Shown in pieces: positions 25,937-34,233 of a stretch of 64,000 nucleotides of DNA. Source of the stretch: a candidate division WOR-3 bacterium. Its GTDB lineage: Bacteria > SDB-A. The translations under genes were made by a program, and so were the position numbers. The DNA lies in the NCBI GenBank assembly GCA_016926475.1, contig JAFGON010000021.1, positions 23,351 through 87,350 of the forward strand. Direction: 5' to 3'. Positions within the stretch are counted from its first letter, which is position 1, and each line of letters starts with the position of its first letter. The notes beneath the pieces were generated by a model that saw only the letters and a list, made by a program, of their open reading frames with translations, searched no databases and had not been told where the DNA came from.

Positions 25937-28900
25937 TTAAAACAGGACTTTTATTCCCGTGGAGAGTTTTTGGTAAGTGCTTTCTTCAAACCTCTTTTCC
26001 CCTCCGTAAGAGAAGAAGAATTGTAAATTAGCAGATAAATAGGCGTTGGAGGTCAAATCCCAGTGCAAGACATAACCCTGACAGTCGGTCGCCCTGAGTT
26101 GAGCCGGAATTGTTTTTGTAGAATAGAAGTTATACGTCAGCCCCAATGAAAAATCAGATCTTAAAGCCCCTGAAAGCGACAAGCCGCCTGACAGATCTGT
26201 TTTGTAAAGGTTGAATTCACCTATTCCCGGGTAATTCAGGTAACCCCTGTATTTTCTCGCCTCCAATTCGAAGACAAGTCTTGGTTCAAGGCGGCCGAAT
26301 TCCGCCCCTGCCAAAGTCTTTGTCGTAAACTCTTCGTAACTCGCCGTTTCGTCCAAAGAAAGCTTTCTGGAAGCATGCCTGTAAAAAGATAAATCCTCCC
26401 GGAAGCGAAAATTGGAATCGAATTCGTATCCGGCTGACAAACCGCCCTTCGATCTTGAAATATCCTCTTCTTCGGGAGAGCTGAAATAGTTCTCTATTTC
26501 AAGATACCCCCATATTTCTGAAATTTCACGGATGTATCTCCGGAAACCTGCGCGTAAAATCCTCGAACCTTTTACTGTGAAGTCTTGCTTCATGGTCTCT
26601 TCAGGATGAAAAACAGCCACGGCGAAGGAATTCTCTGAAGAATTTTGCTCAACAGCTTTTAATGAAAACAAGAAAAGAGTATTTCCTATCTCGGGAGAAA
26701 AATCTAAAACAAAGGAAACATCCGTCACCGGTAGAGAAGCGCCTGTCCGCTCCCACCTTCTTATGTATCTACCCCGAGGGTCAGGATAATAGAAATGGCC
26801 TGAGCTGTCATAACTGTAATTTCCTTCGTTTTCTTCAACCTCTTCGAAAATAGCCCTTCGAATATAATGTCTCGTTCTGGATAGAGAGTATTCCGTTTTC
26901 AGAAAAACTCTTCCCGAACTTGTCATCTGAAACACCGCTTTTCCCAAATAGAAAGAACTCTGCGGCGATGGGTTCAGGCGTCCGGGAAATTCCCTCTTTT
27001 TCGAAGCGTAAAACTCAGAAACGATACTGCTGCTTCTGTAAGACCCCTGAACACCCTCTTCCCTTCCGAGGCTGTATCCTTCTTTTCTGTCCGCTGTACA
27101 TATAATTTTGTCGTCGAAAAGCGCGAATACGCTGAAAACGAACCTTTCTGAGAGCAAAAAAGCAATTTTAGCCCTGGCTCTGTCCGTGACAAACTTCATT
27201 GAATCTTCAGCGTTCTCTCTTGAAAGAGTAAGTTCCGGCCTGAAAATAGAATACGCGCATCCGCCAGTCAAAGAAGTATTAACCATGTTTCTTGAATGCT
27301 CATACAATTCCGTGGTGGAGTCGATTCTCTGTTCGATCCTGCCCAAAGAAATATATTTTGAAGAGTTTCCCAAGATAAGCGAAAGATATATTCTGCTCTT
27401 GTCGAAATCTCTGTTTTTTAGAACCCCGGCGTCGCCCCTAAAGACTATTACATTTTTCAAAGATAAGCTCAATTCCGATTTCCCCCAAAAACCTCCAGGA
27501 CACAAAAATGACGAAAAATATTCAATTGGTGATTTATGTCCGTAATCATCAATCGGCGAAAATCTGTCTTCAAGAGAAACGATTTCCGATCCAAAACTGA
27601 AATTATCCCCTGACAGAGAAAGGTTTACGCCAGATGCGTAACCTTGGTTGTCCTCGTCGTCATCCCCGGAAAATAAATTTTTGTCGTATTCAGACATCGC
27701 TCCAGTAACAGAAAACTCGATGTTTCTGTTGCCGAATCCGGCAGACAAAGCTTCTACAGACTTGCTCTTTGCAGGGCTCACGCGTATCTTTGGGGTATAG
27801 TCGCCTGAATTTTCCCCTACATATCTGTACCCGGGAAGAGCGTCATCGTAAACATAATCCCCTTCGGTCGTATCGACCTTAAGAAATGAAACTTCGTAAG
27901 AACCTTTTTCGTATCCTTTGTAAACGTATACTCCGCCTTCCAATTCGTATGACCCTCTTCTCTGACCCACAAAAACACCGGCGTCGATCCATGCCTTGTC
28001 TATTGAGTCGCCGAGGTTCTCCAGGATTCCTATTGTCCTGTCGCTTAAGCTGAATCCGAAAGGCGCTTCTTTGACGTCGAAAAGTCCGGCTCTGTCGTAT
28101 TTGACAAAAAAATCTCCTAAAAGAGCTTTTAGCGATACTGAATGAGAAAACCTTCTAAAAGCGTTTCCCGAAGCTTTATAAAAAACGACCACTCTGTCTT
28201 CGTCTTCGAGTTCTACATCCGATGAAAACGTTATAAAAGCTCCGTTGAGGTTTACAATTCTGTAATCTTCCGAACCGAGAGGTAGCCCGTTAAGATAAAC
28301 CCTTTCACTTCCAGGGACTAAATTCCTGTTGTCTGAACTCTCTAGAATCGCGTAAGGTCCCTGAAAACCGAACTGGACCTCTATTGTGACAACTCTCGAC
28401 TCCTCTTTAACTTCCCCGTAAGATGCCCCCGCCGAGAAATTCGAGCTGTTTATCTCTGCACGAGCTCCTAAAATATCGTCGGATAACTCTCCCGCCAGAC
28501 CTAAATACCTTTGTTCTTCGATATCTCCGAGTGAAGCGCAAAACACAGGAGATTCGAGGGAAAGAAGAATTTTATCTAAATCTCCAAGCGGAACTGGGCC
28601 TTCATCTCCTCTACTGCTTATCTGTCCTCCGATCGACCAGTAGTCGTCTACTTCACCTGTGAAATTTACCGCCAAATCCTGTCTGATTTCTCCTTTTCCG
28701 GCACCGTTCCAAGAAAAACCGAAAGTTTTTTCCCCGCCAATTTCAATTTCCTCATTTTCTTCCAGTGCATTTACAGCCTCCAAGTCCAAAACATTGGTTG
28801 TGTCTTGAATCTGAACAGGTGAAAAAACCGCGTAAACTCTTTGAGAAAACTCAAAAACAGGCACGTATTTAATCGTCAGTGTTTCCATAAACGTATCTGG

Positions 28901-29083
28901 GAAAAATATAGTTCCATTGACAGGGTCTATTTCAGCAGTTGGAACGAAGGGATCTATCTGAACCGAATTTATTACAGCCGGTCCGTCGCTAAAATAGTGC
29001 AAACCCTGAAACGGCGGATAAATTGTATCTTGAGAAAAAACGAAAGCTTCGATAAGTAAAAAAAACGTCTGCACTATATCCAA
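25937..29083 (-). CDS. giant predicted outer-membrane beta-barrel protein
   Basis: 1048 aa with a short N-terminal signal (about residues 5-17, QTFFLLIEAFVFS). The N-terminal 300 residues carry a domain ending in the recurring pattern GSERVYLNGLPLGSEDYRIV followed by NGAFITFSSDVELEDEDRVV, which I associate with large surface/translocon-like proteins such as the SprA type. The remaining 700 residues are dense in alternating aromatic strands (YELEGGVYVYKGYEKGSYEV, YRGYLNYPGIGEFNLYKTDL) and end in aromatic-rich STGIKVLF, as outer-membrane barrels do. The start is TTG at 29083 or GTG at 29074; the gene overlaps the ndk stop. Its job is unknown; it may be a transport or assembly barrel. Confidence 0.78.
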   Translation of the reverse strand: MDIVQTFFLLIEAFVFSQDTIYPPFQGLHYFSDGPAVINSVQIDPFVPTAEIDPVNGTIFFPDTFMETLTIKYVPVFEFSQRVYAVFSPVQIQDTTNVLDLEAVNALEENEEIEIGGEKTFGFSWNGAGKGEIRQDLAVNFTGEVDDYWSIGGQISSRGDEGPVPLGDLDKILLSLESPVFCASLGDIEEQRYLGLAGELSDDILGARAEINSSNFSAGASYGEVKEESRVVTIEVQFGFQGPYAILESSDNRNLVPGSERVYLNGLPLGSEDYRIVNLNGAFITFSSDVELEDEDRVVVFYKASGNAFRRFSHSVSLKALLGDFFVKYDRAGLFDVKEAPFGFSLSDRTIGILENLGDSIDKAWIDAGVFVGQRRGSYELEGGVYVYKGYEKGSYEVSFLKVDTTEGDYVYDDALPGYRYVGENSGDYTPKIRVSPAKSKSVEALSAGFGNRNIEFSVTGAMSEYDKNLFSGDDDEDNQGYASGVNLSLSGDNFSFGSEIVSLEDRFSPIDDYGHKSPIEYFSSFLCPGGFWGKSELSLSLKNVIVFRGDAGVLKNRDFDKSRIYLSLILGNSSKYISLGRIEQRIDSTTELYEHSRNMVNTSLTGGCAYSIFRPELTLSRENAEDSMKFVTDRARAKIAFLLSERFVFSVFALFDDKIICTADRKEGYSLGREEGVQGSYRSSSIVSEFYASKKREFPGRLNPSPQSSFYLGKAVFQMTSSGRVFLKTEYSLSRTRHYIRRAIFEEVEENEGNYSYDSSGHFYYPDPRGRYIRRWERTGASLPVTDVSFVLDFSPEIGNTLFLFSLKAVEQNSSENSFAVAVFHPEETMKQDFTVKGSRILRAGFRRYIREISEIWGYLEIENYFSSPEEEDISRSKGGLSAGYEFDSNFRFREDLSFYRHASRKLSLDETASYEEFTTKTLAGAEFGRLEPRLVFELEARKYRGYLNYPGIGEFNLYKTDLSGGLSLSGALRSDFSLGLTYNFYSTKTIPAQLRATDCQGYVLHWDLTSNAYLSANLQFFFSYGGEKRFEESTYQKLSTGIKVLF

Positions 29084-29517
29084 GAGCGCGTGGCGAGAGA
29101 ATATTCGATGATTTCATCTTCATCGAAAAATATTCCTATTTCGCGCGAAGCTGATCTGTCGGAATCAGAAGCGTGAATGATATTCTGCCTTATCCTCATT
29201 CCGAAATCTCCCCTTATGGTCCCAGAATCAGCCTTCATCGGGTCGGTTGCCCCGCACATCATTCTCACCACTTCTATCACGTTTTCTCCCTCCAGGACCA
29301 TGACAACCGAAGGTCCGGAGGTGATAAATTCGACTAGAGAATCGTAAAAATCCTTCCCCTGATGTTCTTTGTAATGCTCCTGAGCTTTTTCTTTGGTTAT
29401 GACAGTGAGTTTCATTGCGACTATTTTCAGTCCTCTTTTTTCAAACCTTGATATTATCTCGCCGATAAGTTCTCTCTGTAAAGCATTAGGTTTGATTATC
29501 ACAAGCGTCCTCTTCAA
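29074..29517 (-). CDS. ndk: nucleoside diphosphate kinase
   Basis: A 147-aa enzyme transferring the gamma phosphate among NTPs and NDPs. It opens with TLVIIKPNALQRELIGEIIS, and the catalytic histidine is in NIIHASDSDRSASREI (His115). The active-site frame KxxN and RxxxG residues are present, and the length is normal. The start is TTG with an AGGAGGG ribosome site. It lies between a membrane protein gene (13-base gap) and the giant outer-membrane protein (10-base overlap), a placement that says little about role. Confidence 0.96.
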   Translation of the reverse strand: MKRTLVIIKPNALQRELIGEIISRFEKRGLKIVAMKLTVITKEKAQEHYKEHQGKDFYDSLVEFITSGPSVVMVLEGENVIEVVRMMCGATDPMKADSGTIRGDFGMRIRQNIIHASDSDRSASREIGIFFDEDEIIEYSLATRSWI

Positions 29518-29530
29518 AAATCCCTCCTTT

Positions 29531-31135
29531 TCATCTTAAATCGCCGCATGATCTTAAGGTTCTGGCGAAGTCCGCTTTTGTGGGCAAGTTTTTCTCGTCA
29601 AAAGCGAATACGTCTCCACTTTCCAAATCAGACAAAAAAACCCCTTCTTCTTGCTGTTTTGAGACAAAATGCCTTTTAGCAAAAAAAAGCAGCCATTCAT
29701 CTTGTTCGCATATTACTGTTATAGAAGATCTCGCGAGTTCATGCCGTACAATGCGGTTAATATCCTCTCTTTGAGTTAGGACTGAGGCAGTGTGAGGGGA
29801 ACCGATTATACTCTTGGTCGAAGAAATGGAAATCAACGTGGGGTATAAAATGCAGAATAAACCGGTAAACAAAAAACATTTATCTGAAAAGATTGTTGAG
29901 ATCAAGAAAAATAAGTATGAGCAAAATAATCCCACTATAAATCCGATGATTACACCCTCTCCTTTTTCAATATAATTCAACAACAAAAAGAACGCCGACA
30001 ATTTCCCGTAAATTCTTCCTGAAGAAAGCGCTTCCGGGTTCGAAAAAAGGTATAGGCCTCCTTTTCCCACATCGATTTTATGTATTATTGGCGTAGAGGC
30101 ATAACGCCTTTGACCACTTGGAACCAGTGAAATCATTCCATTCGTCAATGTCATATTCAAAGGCGTCAACTCTGTAATCATTGAGTTGACGCTGCCGGTA
30201 ATCACCGGGAAAAATTGAGAGCTCTTTTTGATGTCCCAAACAGTATCTCCCTCTTTAAATTCAATGGAAGAAATAGAAAAAATTCGACGGGTGCTATCGG
30301 TGCGGAAAATTATAGCTGTTGAAAGTTCTGTCTGCGGCAGCAAATTGGAAAGCAGAATCAGGTTCCATGAGTTCGGTTTTACTACAAACACCCCTTTGTT
30401 TCCATTTTCAATCCAATCCAGTATTTTTTTTGTTTTCTCCGTCTCCAGTGATTCTGATACCACCCACACCTGATCGAATATTTGATTTTTACCGAGGGTG
30501 CTGATTTTAAAAACATCACATCTGCCGGCTTTCAAAAAGTTCTCTGCGTTCAAAAAAGTTCTGTCGAACTCATGGTCTGGTATATGATAAACGGAAGAGT
30601 GCTTTTTCAGGTTTTCATCTCCAAGAAACAGTATTTTTGGATTTTTTTTCACTTGACCAAAAAAGGGTATGACGCTGGAAAACAGCAACATCGTACCTAT
30701 GAAGAGGGAAAGCCTGGATCTTTTTTGAACGTCGCTCCATGATAAAAAGAAACTGCAGGCAAAAAAGCCTATCAGGCAAGCCAGTGGATTTAAGGGTAAA
30801 ACAACCAAAAGCGACAAAAGAGAAAAATAACTCTTTTTTCCATATCCCTTGAGGCTAAATGAAAGCCCGTAGAGCAAAGCTGAAAAATCAAAAATTATGG
30901 GATCTGCGTTCAGGTTAAAACCAGAAAGAATCCCCATAGTAGTCTTCATGAACATAAAACCAACTGCGATCAAAGCGAGGGTTTTTCTTTTTTCCCCTTC
31001 AAAAAACGCAATTGCTGAAAACAAGGCGACTAATTCGAAATAGTTGCCCAAAGGTGTCAAGAAAAGGAAAATGACAAAAAAGCAGGAAACCCACCTTCCA
31101 GAACAAACCGAAAGAACGCAAATGGACAGAGCCAT
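29531..31135 (-). CDS. polytopic membrane protein of unknown function
   Basis: At least 534 aa. The N-terminal third has about seven hydrophobic helices (CFFVIFLFLTPLGNYFELVA, YFSLLSLLVVLPLNPLACLI). The middle (about 165-390) is a soluble alpha/beta domain (KNPKILFLGDENL, VFVVKPNSWNLILLSNLLP) reminiscent of the glutamine-amidotransferase-like domains in BatA-type membrane proteins. Two more helices follow near 400-450, then a short soluble tail. The ATG used here has no ribosome site, and the frame stays open and hydrophobic back to 31249, so the real start is probably an upstream non-ATG codon (CTG at 31231 with AGGA). It sits directly after the amidohydrolase. Confidence 0.7.
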   Translation of the reverse strand: MALSICVLSVCSGRWVSCFFVIFLFLTPLGNYFELVALFSAIAFFEGEKRKTLALIAVGFMFMKTTMGILSGFNLNADPIIFDFSALLYGLSFSLKGYGKKSYFSLLSLLVVLPLNPLACLIGFFACSFFLSWSDVQKRSRLSLFIGTMLLFSSVIPFFGQVKKNPKILFLGDENLKKHSSVYHIPDHEFDRTFLNAENFLKAGRCDVFKISTLGKNQIFDQVWVVSESLETEKTKKILDWIENGNKGVFVVKPNSWNLILLSNLLPQTELSTAIIFRTDSTRRIFSISSIEFKEGDTVWDIKKSSQFFPVITGSVNSMITELTPLNMTLTNGMISLVPSGQRRYASTPIIHKIDVGKGGLYLFSNPEALSSGRIYGKLSAFFLLLNYIEKGEGVIIGFIVGLFCSYLFFLISTIFSDKCFLFTGLFCILYPTLISISSTKSIIGSPHTASVLTQREDINRIVRHELARSSITVICEQDEWLLFFAKRHFVSKQQEEGVFLSDLESGDVFAFDEKNLPTKADFARTLRSCGDLR

Positions 31136-31252
31136 GAAAATCGCCGACAGCCCATATACTTCAATTTGCTGGAAGAGGAGAAAAACTGAAAGAGCCGAAA
31201 TCGTTAAAATCGGGTTTTTAATTTTTTTCAGTTCAATCCTGGAAATGCTTTA

Positions 31253-32419
31253 TCAGCCTCCGAGTCTTTCTTTGAGCAAGTTTAAAAACATCCCAACCCC
31301 GAGCGTCAGAGCATCTTCGTCGATGTCAAAATAAGGAGAATGATGAGGGTGTGAGGCGGCTTTATCCTTGTTTCCCGACCCCAGAAACGACATCGCGCCT
31401 GGATATTTTTGAAGGTAGAAAGAAAAATCCTCCGCGACAGCGAGTTTTTTGTCGCTTACAACCTTTTTAATACCATCGGTTCTAAGCGCCGCGTTTCGAA
31501 AATACTCGGAATTTTCCGTATGGTTGACCGTCGGAGGGTAGCTCGCAAAAAGTTTGAAAAGGGTTTTGACTCTGTAAGCACGTCCGATATTCTCCGTCAA
31601 TTCTCTTACTCTTTTCAGGATCATGTCTCTTGTCGATTCGTTGAAAGCTCTGAATGTTCCGCTCAAAACAGCCAATTCAGGGATGATGTTGTGGGCATCT
31701 CCCGCCTTAAACTGACCAACTGTTACGACCGAGCTCTCCAAAGGATCAGTGTTTCTGCTTACGACAGACTGCAACGCGAGGACTATATTGGAAGCGGCTA
31801 CAATGGGGTCGTCCCCGAGGTGAGGTTGAGCTCCATGAGATCCTTTTCCACTGATGATTATCTCGAATTCGTCCGCGGAAGCTAAAAATTCTCCTGACGG
31901 ACAGATAAGAGTTCCTGTTTCCACACCAGAATAAAGATGTATGCTGTAAGCTTCTTTTGCTTTGTATTTTTCGAGAATTCCGCTTTCGACCACTTTTTGA
32001 CCTCCGGCTCCGCCTTCTTCGGCAGGCTGAAAAACCAGAAGAACCGAACCTCTTAAGCCAAGGTCTTTCCGGGCCAGTATATCCGCTACTCCCAGCAGCA
32101 TAGCCATATGCCCGTCGTGTCCGCAAGCATGCATGACGTTGTCGTTTTTGGAAGAATACGAAGCGCCGGTCTTCTCTTGAATTGGAAGGGCATCCATATC
32201 CGCCCTCAGAACAACACAAGGTCCTTCTCCGTAACTTTTGTATCCCGCGACAGACGTAGACACGAAATTATTTTCTACCTTGAATTCTCTTTCTATCAAA
32301 TACTTCGAAATAAAACCGGCCGTCTCAACTTCCTTCCACGACAACTCGGGATTCATGTGAAAGTGCCTTCTCAGTTGGATCAAGTGGTTTTTAAAATTTT
32401 CAGAAATATAAGATTTCAT
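31253..32419 (-). CDS. M20-family amidohydrolase (hippurate/N-acyl-amino-acid hydrolase type)
   Basis: A metal-dependent cytoplasmic hydrolase of about 388 aa. It shows VVLRADMDALPIQE with the HMACGHDGHMAMLLG zinc motif, VFQPAEEGGAGGQKVVE with the catalytic Glu, the dimerisation-domain signature GKGSHGAQPHLGDDPI and the late AEDFSFYLQKYPG motif. This is the set used by IAA-amino acid, hippurate and N-acetyl-amino acid hydrolases; the actual substrate is not decidable. I chose the ATG at 32419, preceded by AGAAGGAA, because upstream codons fall in a tRNA gene. The start is only 12 bases after the tRNA-Leu 3' end, so it is likely read from the tRNA promoter. Confidence 0.9.
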   Translation of the reverse strand: MKSYISENFKNHLIQLRRHFHMNPELSWKEVETAGFISKYLIEREFKVENNFVSTSVAGYKSYGEGPCVVLRADMDALPIQEKTGASYSSKNDNVMHACGHDGHMAMLLGVADILARKDLGLRGSVLLVFQPAEEGGAGGQKVVESGILEKYKAKEAYSIHLYSGVETGTLICPSGEFLASADEFEIIISGKGSHGAQPHLGDDPIVAASNIVLALQSVVSRNTDPLESSVVTVGQFKAGDAHNIIPELAVLSGTFRAFNESTRDMILKRVRELTENIGRAYRVKTLFKLFASYPPTVNHTENSEYFRNAALRTDGIKKVVSDKKLAVAEDFSFYLQKYPGAMSFLGSGNKDKAASHPHHSPYFDIDEDALTLGVGMFLNLLKERLGG

Positions 32420-32431
32420 ACTTTTCCTTCT

Positions 32432-32513
32432 TGCCGGGAGTGGGAATCGAACCCACATGGTGTAAACCGGCGGATTTTAAGTCCGCTGCGTATACCGATT
32501 TCGCCATCCCGGC
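32432..32513 (-). tRNA. tRNA-Leu (UAA)
   Basis: On the minus strand the gene folds with a 7-bp acceptor GCCGGGA/TCCCGGC, an anticodon stem GCGGA/TCCGC holding loop CTTAAAA (anticodon TAA), a long class II variable arm and a T-arm GTGGG/CCCAC around TTCGATT. The discriminator is A; CCA is not encoded. It is the third member of a Gly-Cys-Leu cluster. Confidence 0.97.
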
Positions 32514-32519
32514 TTTTTT

Positions 32520-32591
32520 AGGCGGCGTCCGGACTTGAACCGGAGAATAGCGGTTTTGCAGACCGCCGCCTTACCGCTTGGCTACGCCGCC
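32520..32591 (-). tRNA. tRNA-Cys (GCA)
   Basis: On the minus strand the gene has acceptor GGCGGCG/CGCCGCC, anticodon stem GCGGT/ACCGC with loop CTGCAAA (anticodon GCA), T-arm TCCGG/CCGGA around TTCAAG and discriminator T, as usual for cysteine. CCA is not encoded. Only 6 bases separate it from tRNA-Leu. Confidence 0.97.
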
Positions 32592-32600
32592 ACAAAAAAA

Positions 32601-32673
32601 AGCGGGAGACGGGATTCGAACCCGCGACATCCACCTTGGCAAGGTGGCGCTCTACCAACTGAGCTACTCCCGC
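32601..32673 (-). tRNA. tRNA-Gly (GCC)
   Basis: On the minus strand the gene has acceptor GCGGGAG/CTCCCGC, D-arm GCTC/GAGC, anticodon stem CCACC/GGTGG with loop TTGCCAA (anticodon GCC), T-arm GCGGG/CCCGT around TTCGAAT and discriminator T. CCA is not encoded. It is the first gene of the cluster, about five bases from the predicted start of transcription. Confidence 0.97.
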
Positions 32674-32684
32674 GATTATTTTTG

Positions 32685-32712
32685 ATTTTATCAGAGGCAA
32701 ACTTTGTGTCAA
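32685..32712 (-). promoter_or_regulatory. strong promoter of the tRNA cluster
   Basis: On the minus strand there is a perfect -35 TTGACA (32712-32707), a 16-base spacer and a -10 TAAAAT (32690-32685, 5 of 6). Transcription would start near 32678, just ahead of tRNA-Gly. This is one of the two best promoters in the window, fitting a stable-RNA operon. Confidence 0.7.
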
Positions 32713-32715
32713 GTT

Positions 32716-33492
32716 CTATCTAAAACCCATCGCTGTCGAAGCGTCTTTACCGAGAATCAAGATAACTCTGTCTTCCTTTAAAACTTCGGAAGGCAAAGAG
32801 ACGCCGAGTGATTCATCTCCTGTGAAACGATCGCTGAGAATATTCATGTATTGAGGAAGGGTTTCCTCTGCTCTTGAAGAAGCTACTGAAATATCGTTCA
32901 GACAAGACATAAACAAAATATTGTCATCCCATTCCTTTCTATGCCTTGGCCAAAGCGCTCCTCTCTCCTTCTCTATGGATCTGCAAGACGCGTGGATAAA
33001 TATCGGTTTTTCTGTATTGGAAGAATATATATCCGACGGCCTGAAAAAAATCCTCCCTGGTGAAAAATAGAGGCATTTGTGAAAAGGCGCTTCCAGGGAA
33101 TATTTCCTCAAAAAAATTTCGCTTAAATAAGCCAGACATTCCATAATATCAGAAGTATCTTCATCTCGGGCTGTTGTATAGAAAATCCGGGTGGCAAAAT
33201 TTTCAGGAGGAGAGAAGAAACTGTTTGCTTTTTCTATTTTGTAAATTCTGCCCGTCATGCTCAGAAAAGAGTCTATTTCCCTGAGGTTTTGGTCAATAAA
33301 ACCCGTAGCGACTGGCTGAAAAAGACTTGCATTGTTCACCACTATAACCCGCAACGTGTCTGAATGAATTTGCTGTTCTGGATCCAAAAAACCTCTTTTT
33401 TCACCTGTCAAATCGACGGGTTCGGGAACAGAACAGCCAAAAAGAACCGTCAACAGAAATAAAACCGCTGATTTGTCAATTCTCGATGACAA
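32716..33492 (-). CDS. predicted lipoprotein, function unknown
   Basis: 258 aa with a lipoprotein signal ending in LFGC (SAVLFLLTVLFGCSVPEPVD), so the Cys near residue 20 would be lipidated. The mature domain is mixed alpha/beta with repeated aromatic strands (LRVIVVNNASLFQPVATGF, ATRIFYTTARDEDTSDIMEC, CLYFSPGRIFFRPSDIY). It vaguely recalls the DUF4837-type lipoproteins, but I would not assign it. The start is TTG with AAGGA five bases upstream, overlapping the end of the previous gene by 17 bases. It is the last gene of the topA unit. Confidence 0.7.
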   Translation of the reverse strand: MSSRIDKSAVLFLLTVLFGCSVPEPVDLTGEKRGFLDPEQQIHSDTLRVIVVNNASLFQPVATGFIDQNLREIDSFLSMTGRIYKIEKANSFFSPPENFATRIFYTTARDEDTSDIMECLAYLSEIFLRKYSLEAPFHKCLYFSPGRIFFRPSDIYSSNTEKPIFIHASCRSIEKERGALWPRHRKEWDDNILFMSCLNDISVASSRAEETLPQYMNILSDRFTGDESLGVSLPSEVLKEDRVILILGKDASTAMGFR

Positions 33493-34219
33493 TTATATCC
33501 TTTATGTTTTCGTTTTCGTAAATCCTCTTGCCTTCAGAATCCAAAAACCTGTAAAAAGGAATGAGAACAGGCAGTGGATTTTTTTGAATTGCAGACCTGA
33601 TAACACTCGGTTTGAATTTCTTCTTGCCTTTTTTCACCGTGTTTACACCTACTGGATTTTCGTATGATTTAGCCCATCCGCTCGAATGGACGGCTTTAAA
33701 AATTTCGGTGAAGGGGCCTTCTCTTTTAGCAATGTAATCCCAGTCAATGGGTATTTTTTTTATATTTTTGTCGTCGAGGTTGTTGAAAGATTCTATGGTT
33801 TTTATCCATTTTCCCAGCCATTTCTTTTCCCTGTCTTCAAAAATGTGGTCCCTTGAAGCTTCCTCGTCAAGCCAGTCGAAAAAAAGATTTTCCGCGATTT
33901 GGTCTCCTTTCGCCAGAGTGATTTTCACGACTCCTTTGATTTCAACAGAGACTTTTTTCCCGGTCACTTTCACGTTGGCTCGTGCGGCGAGAAAAAATTC
34001 GTTGTTCTTGATCGAAGAAAGGTTGAGGTCTCCTGAGGCGTAGAGGATACAGTCTTTATATAAAGATGAAGATCTCTCTTTTTTTGGGGGTATTTTTTTG
34101 TCGTTGAGAACAGGCGCTTTTTTGTTGTTTTTCGTTTTACCAGCCGCAGTCCCGACGGTTTTTTTCGCGGGTTTTTTTATATTCTTTTTAACTGCTTTCA
34201 GCGATTTTTTACTTTTCAA
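33476..34219 (-). CDS. lysine-tailed protein with decayed alkyltransferase (MGMT-like) domain
   Basis: About 247 aa. The first 50 residues are a histone-H1-like basic tail rich in Lys, Ala and Pro (KAVKKNIKKPAKKTVGTAAG). The last 80 residues align by eye with the O6-alkylguanine-DNA transferase C-terminal domain: GPFTEIFKAV, SYENPVGV, PSVIRSAIQKNPLPVLIP and then PFYRFLDSEGK. In active enzymes the last motif is PCHR. Here residues 221-224 read PFYR, and the Arg-finger position is Ser, so methyl transfer is not possible; alkyltransferase-like proteins have PWHR. I infer a DNA-binding, non-catalytic role. The TTG at 34219 is preceded by AGAGGTGG. It sits between GH13 and lipoprotein genes. Confidence 0.65.
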   Translation of the reverse strand: MKSKKSLKAVKKNIKKPAKKTVGTAAGKTKNNKKAPVLNDKKIPPKKERSSSLYKDCILYASGDLNLSSIKNNEFFLAARANVKVTGKKVSVEIKGVVKITLAKGDQIAENLFFDWLDEEASRDHIFEDREKKWLGKWIKTIESFNNLDDKNIKKIPIDWDYIAKREGPFTEIFKAVHSSGWAKSYENPVGVNTVKKGKKKFKPSVIRSAIQKNPLPVLIPFYRFLDSEGKRIYENENIKDIIVIEN

Positions 34220-34233
34220 AATTCCACCTCTTT

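Noticed and set aside
32518-32723. Open frames of about 60 codons on both strands
   Set aside because: They read through tRNA-Cys and tRNA-Gly; the translation containing VAQLVERHLAKVDVAGSNPV is the familiar false peptide from a tRNA.
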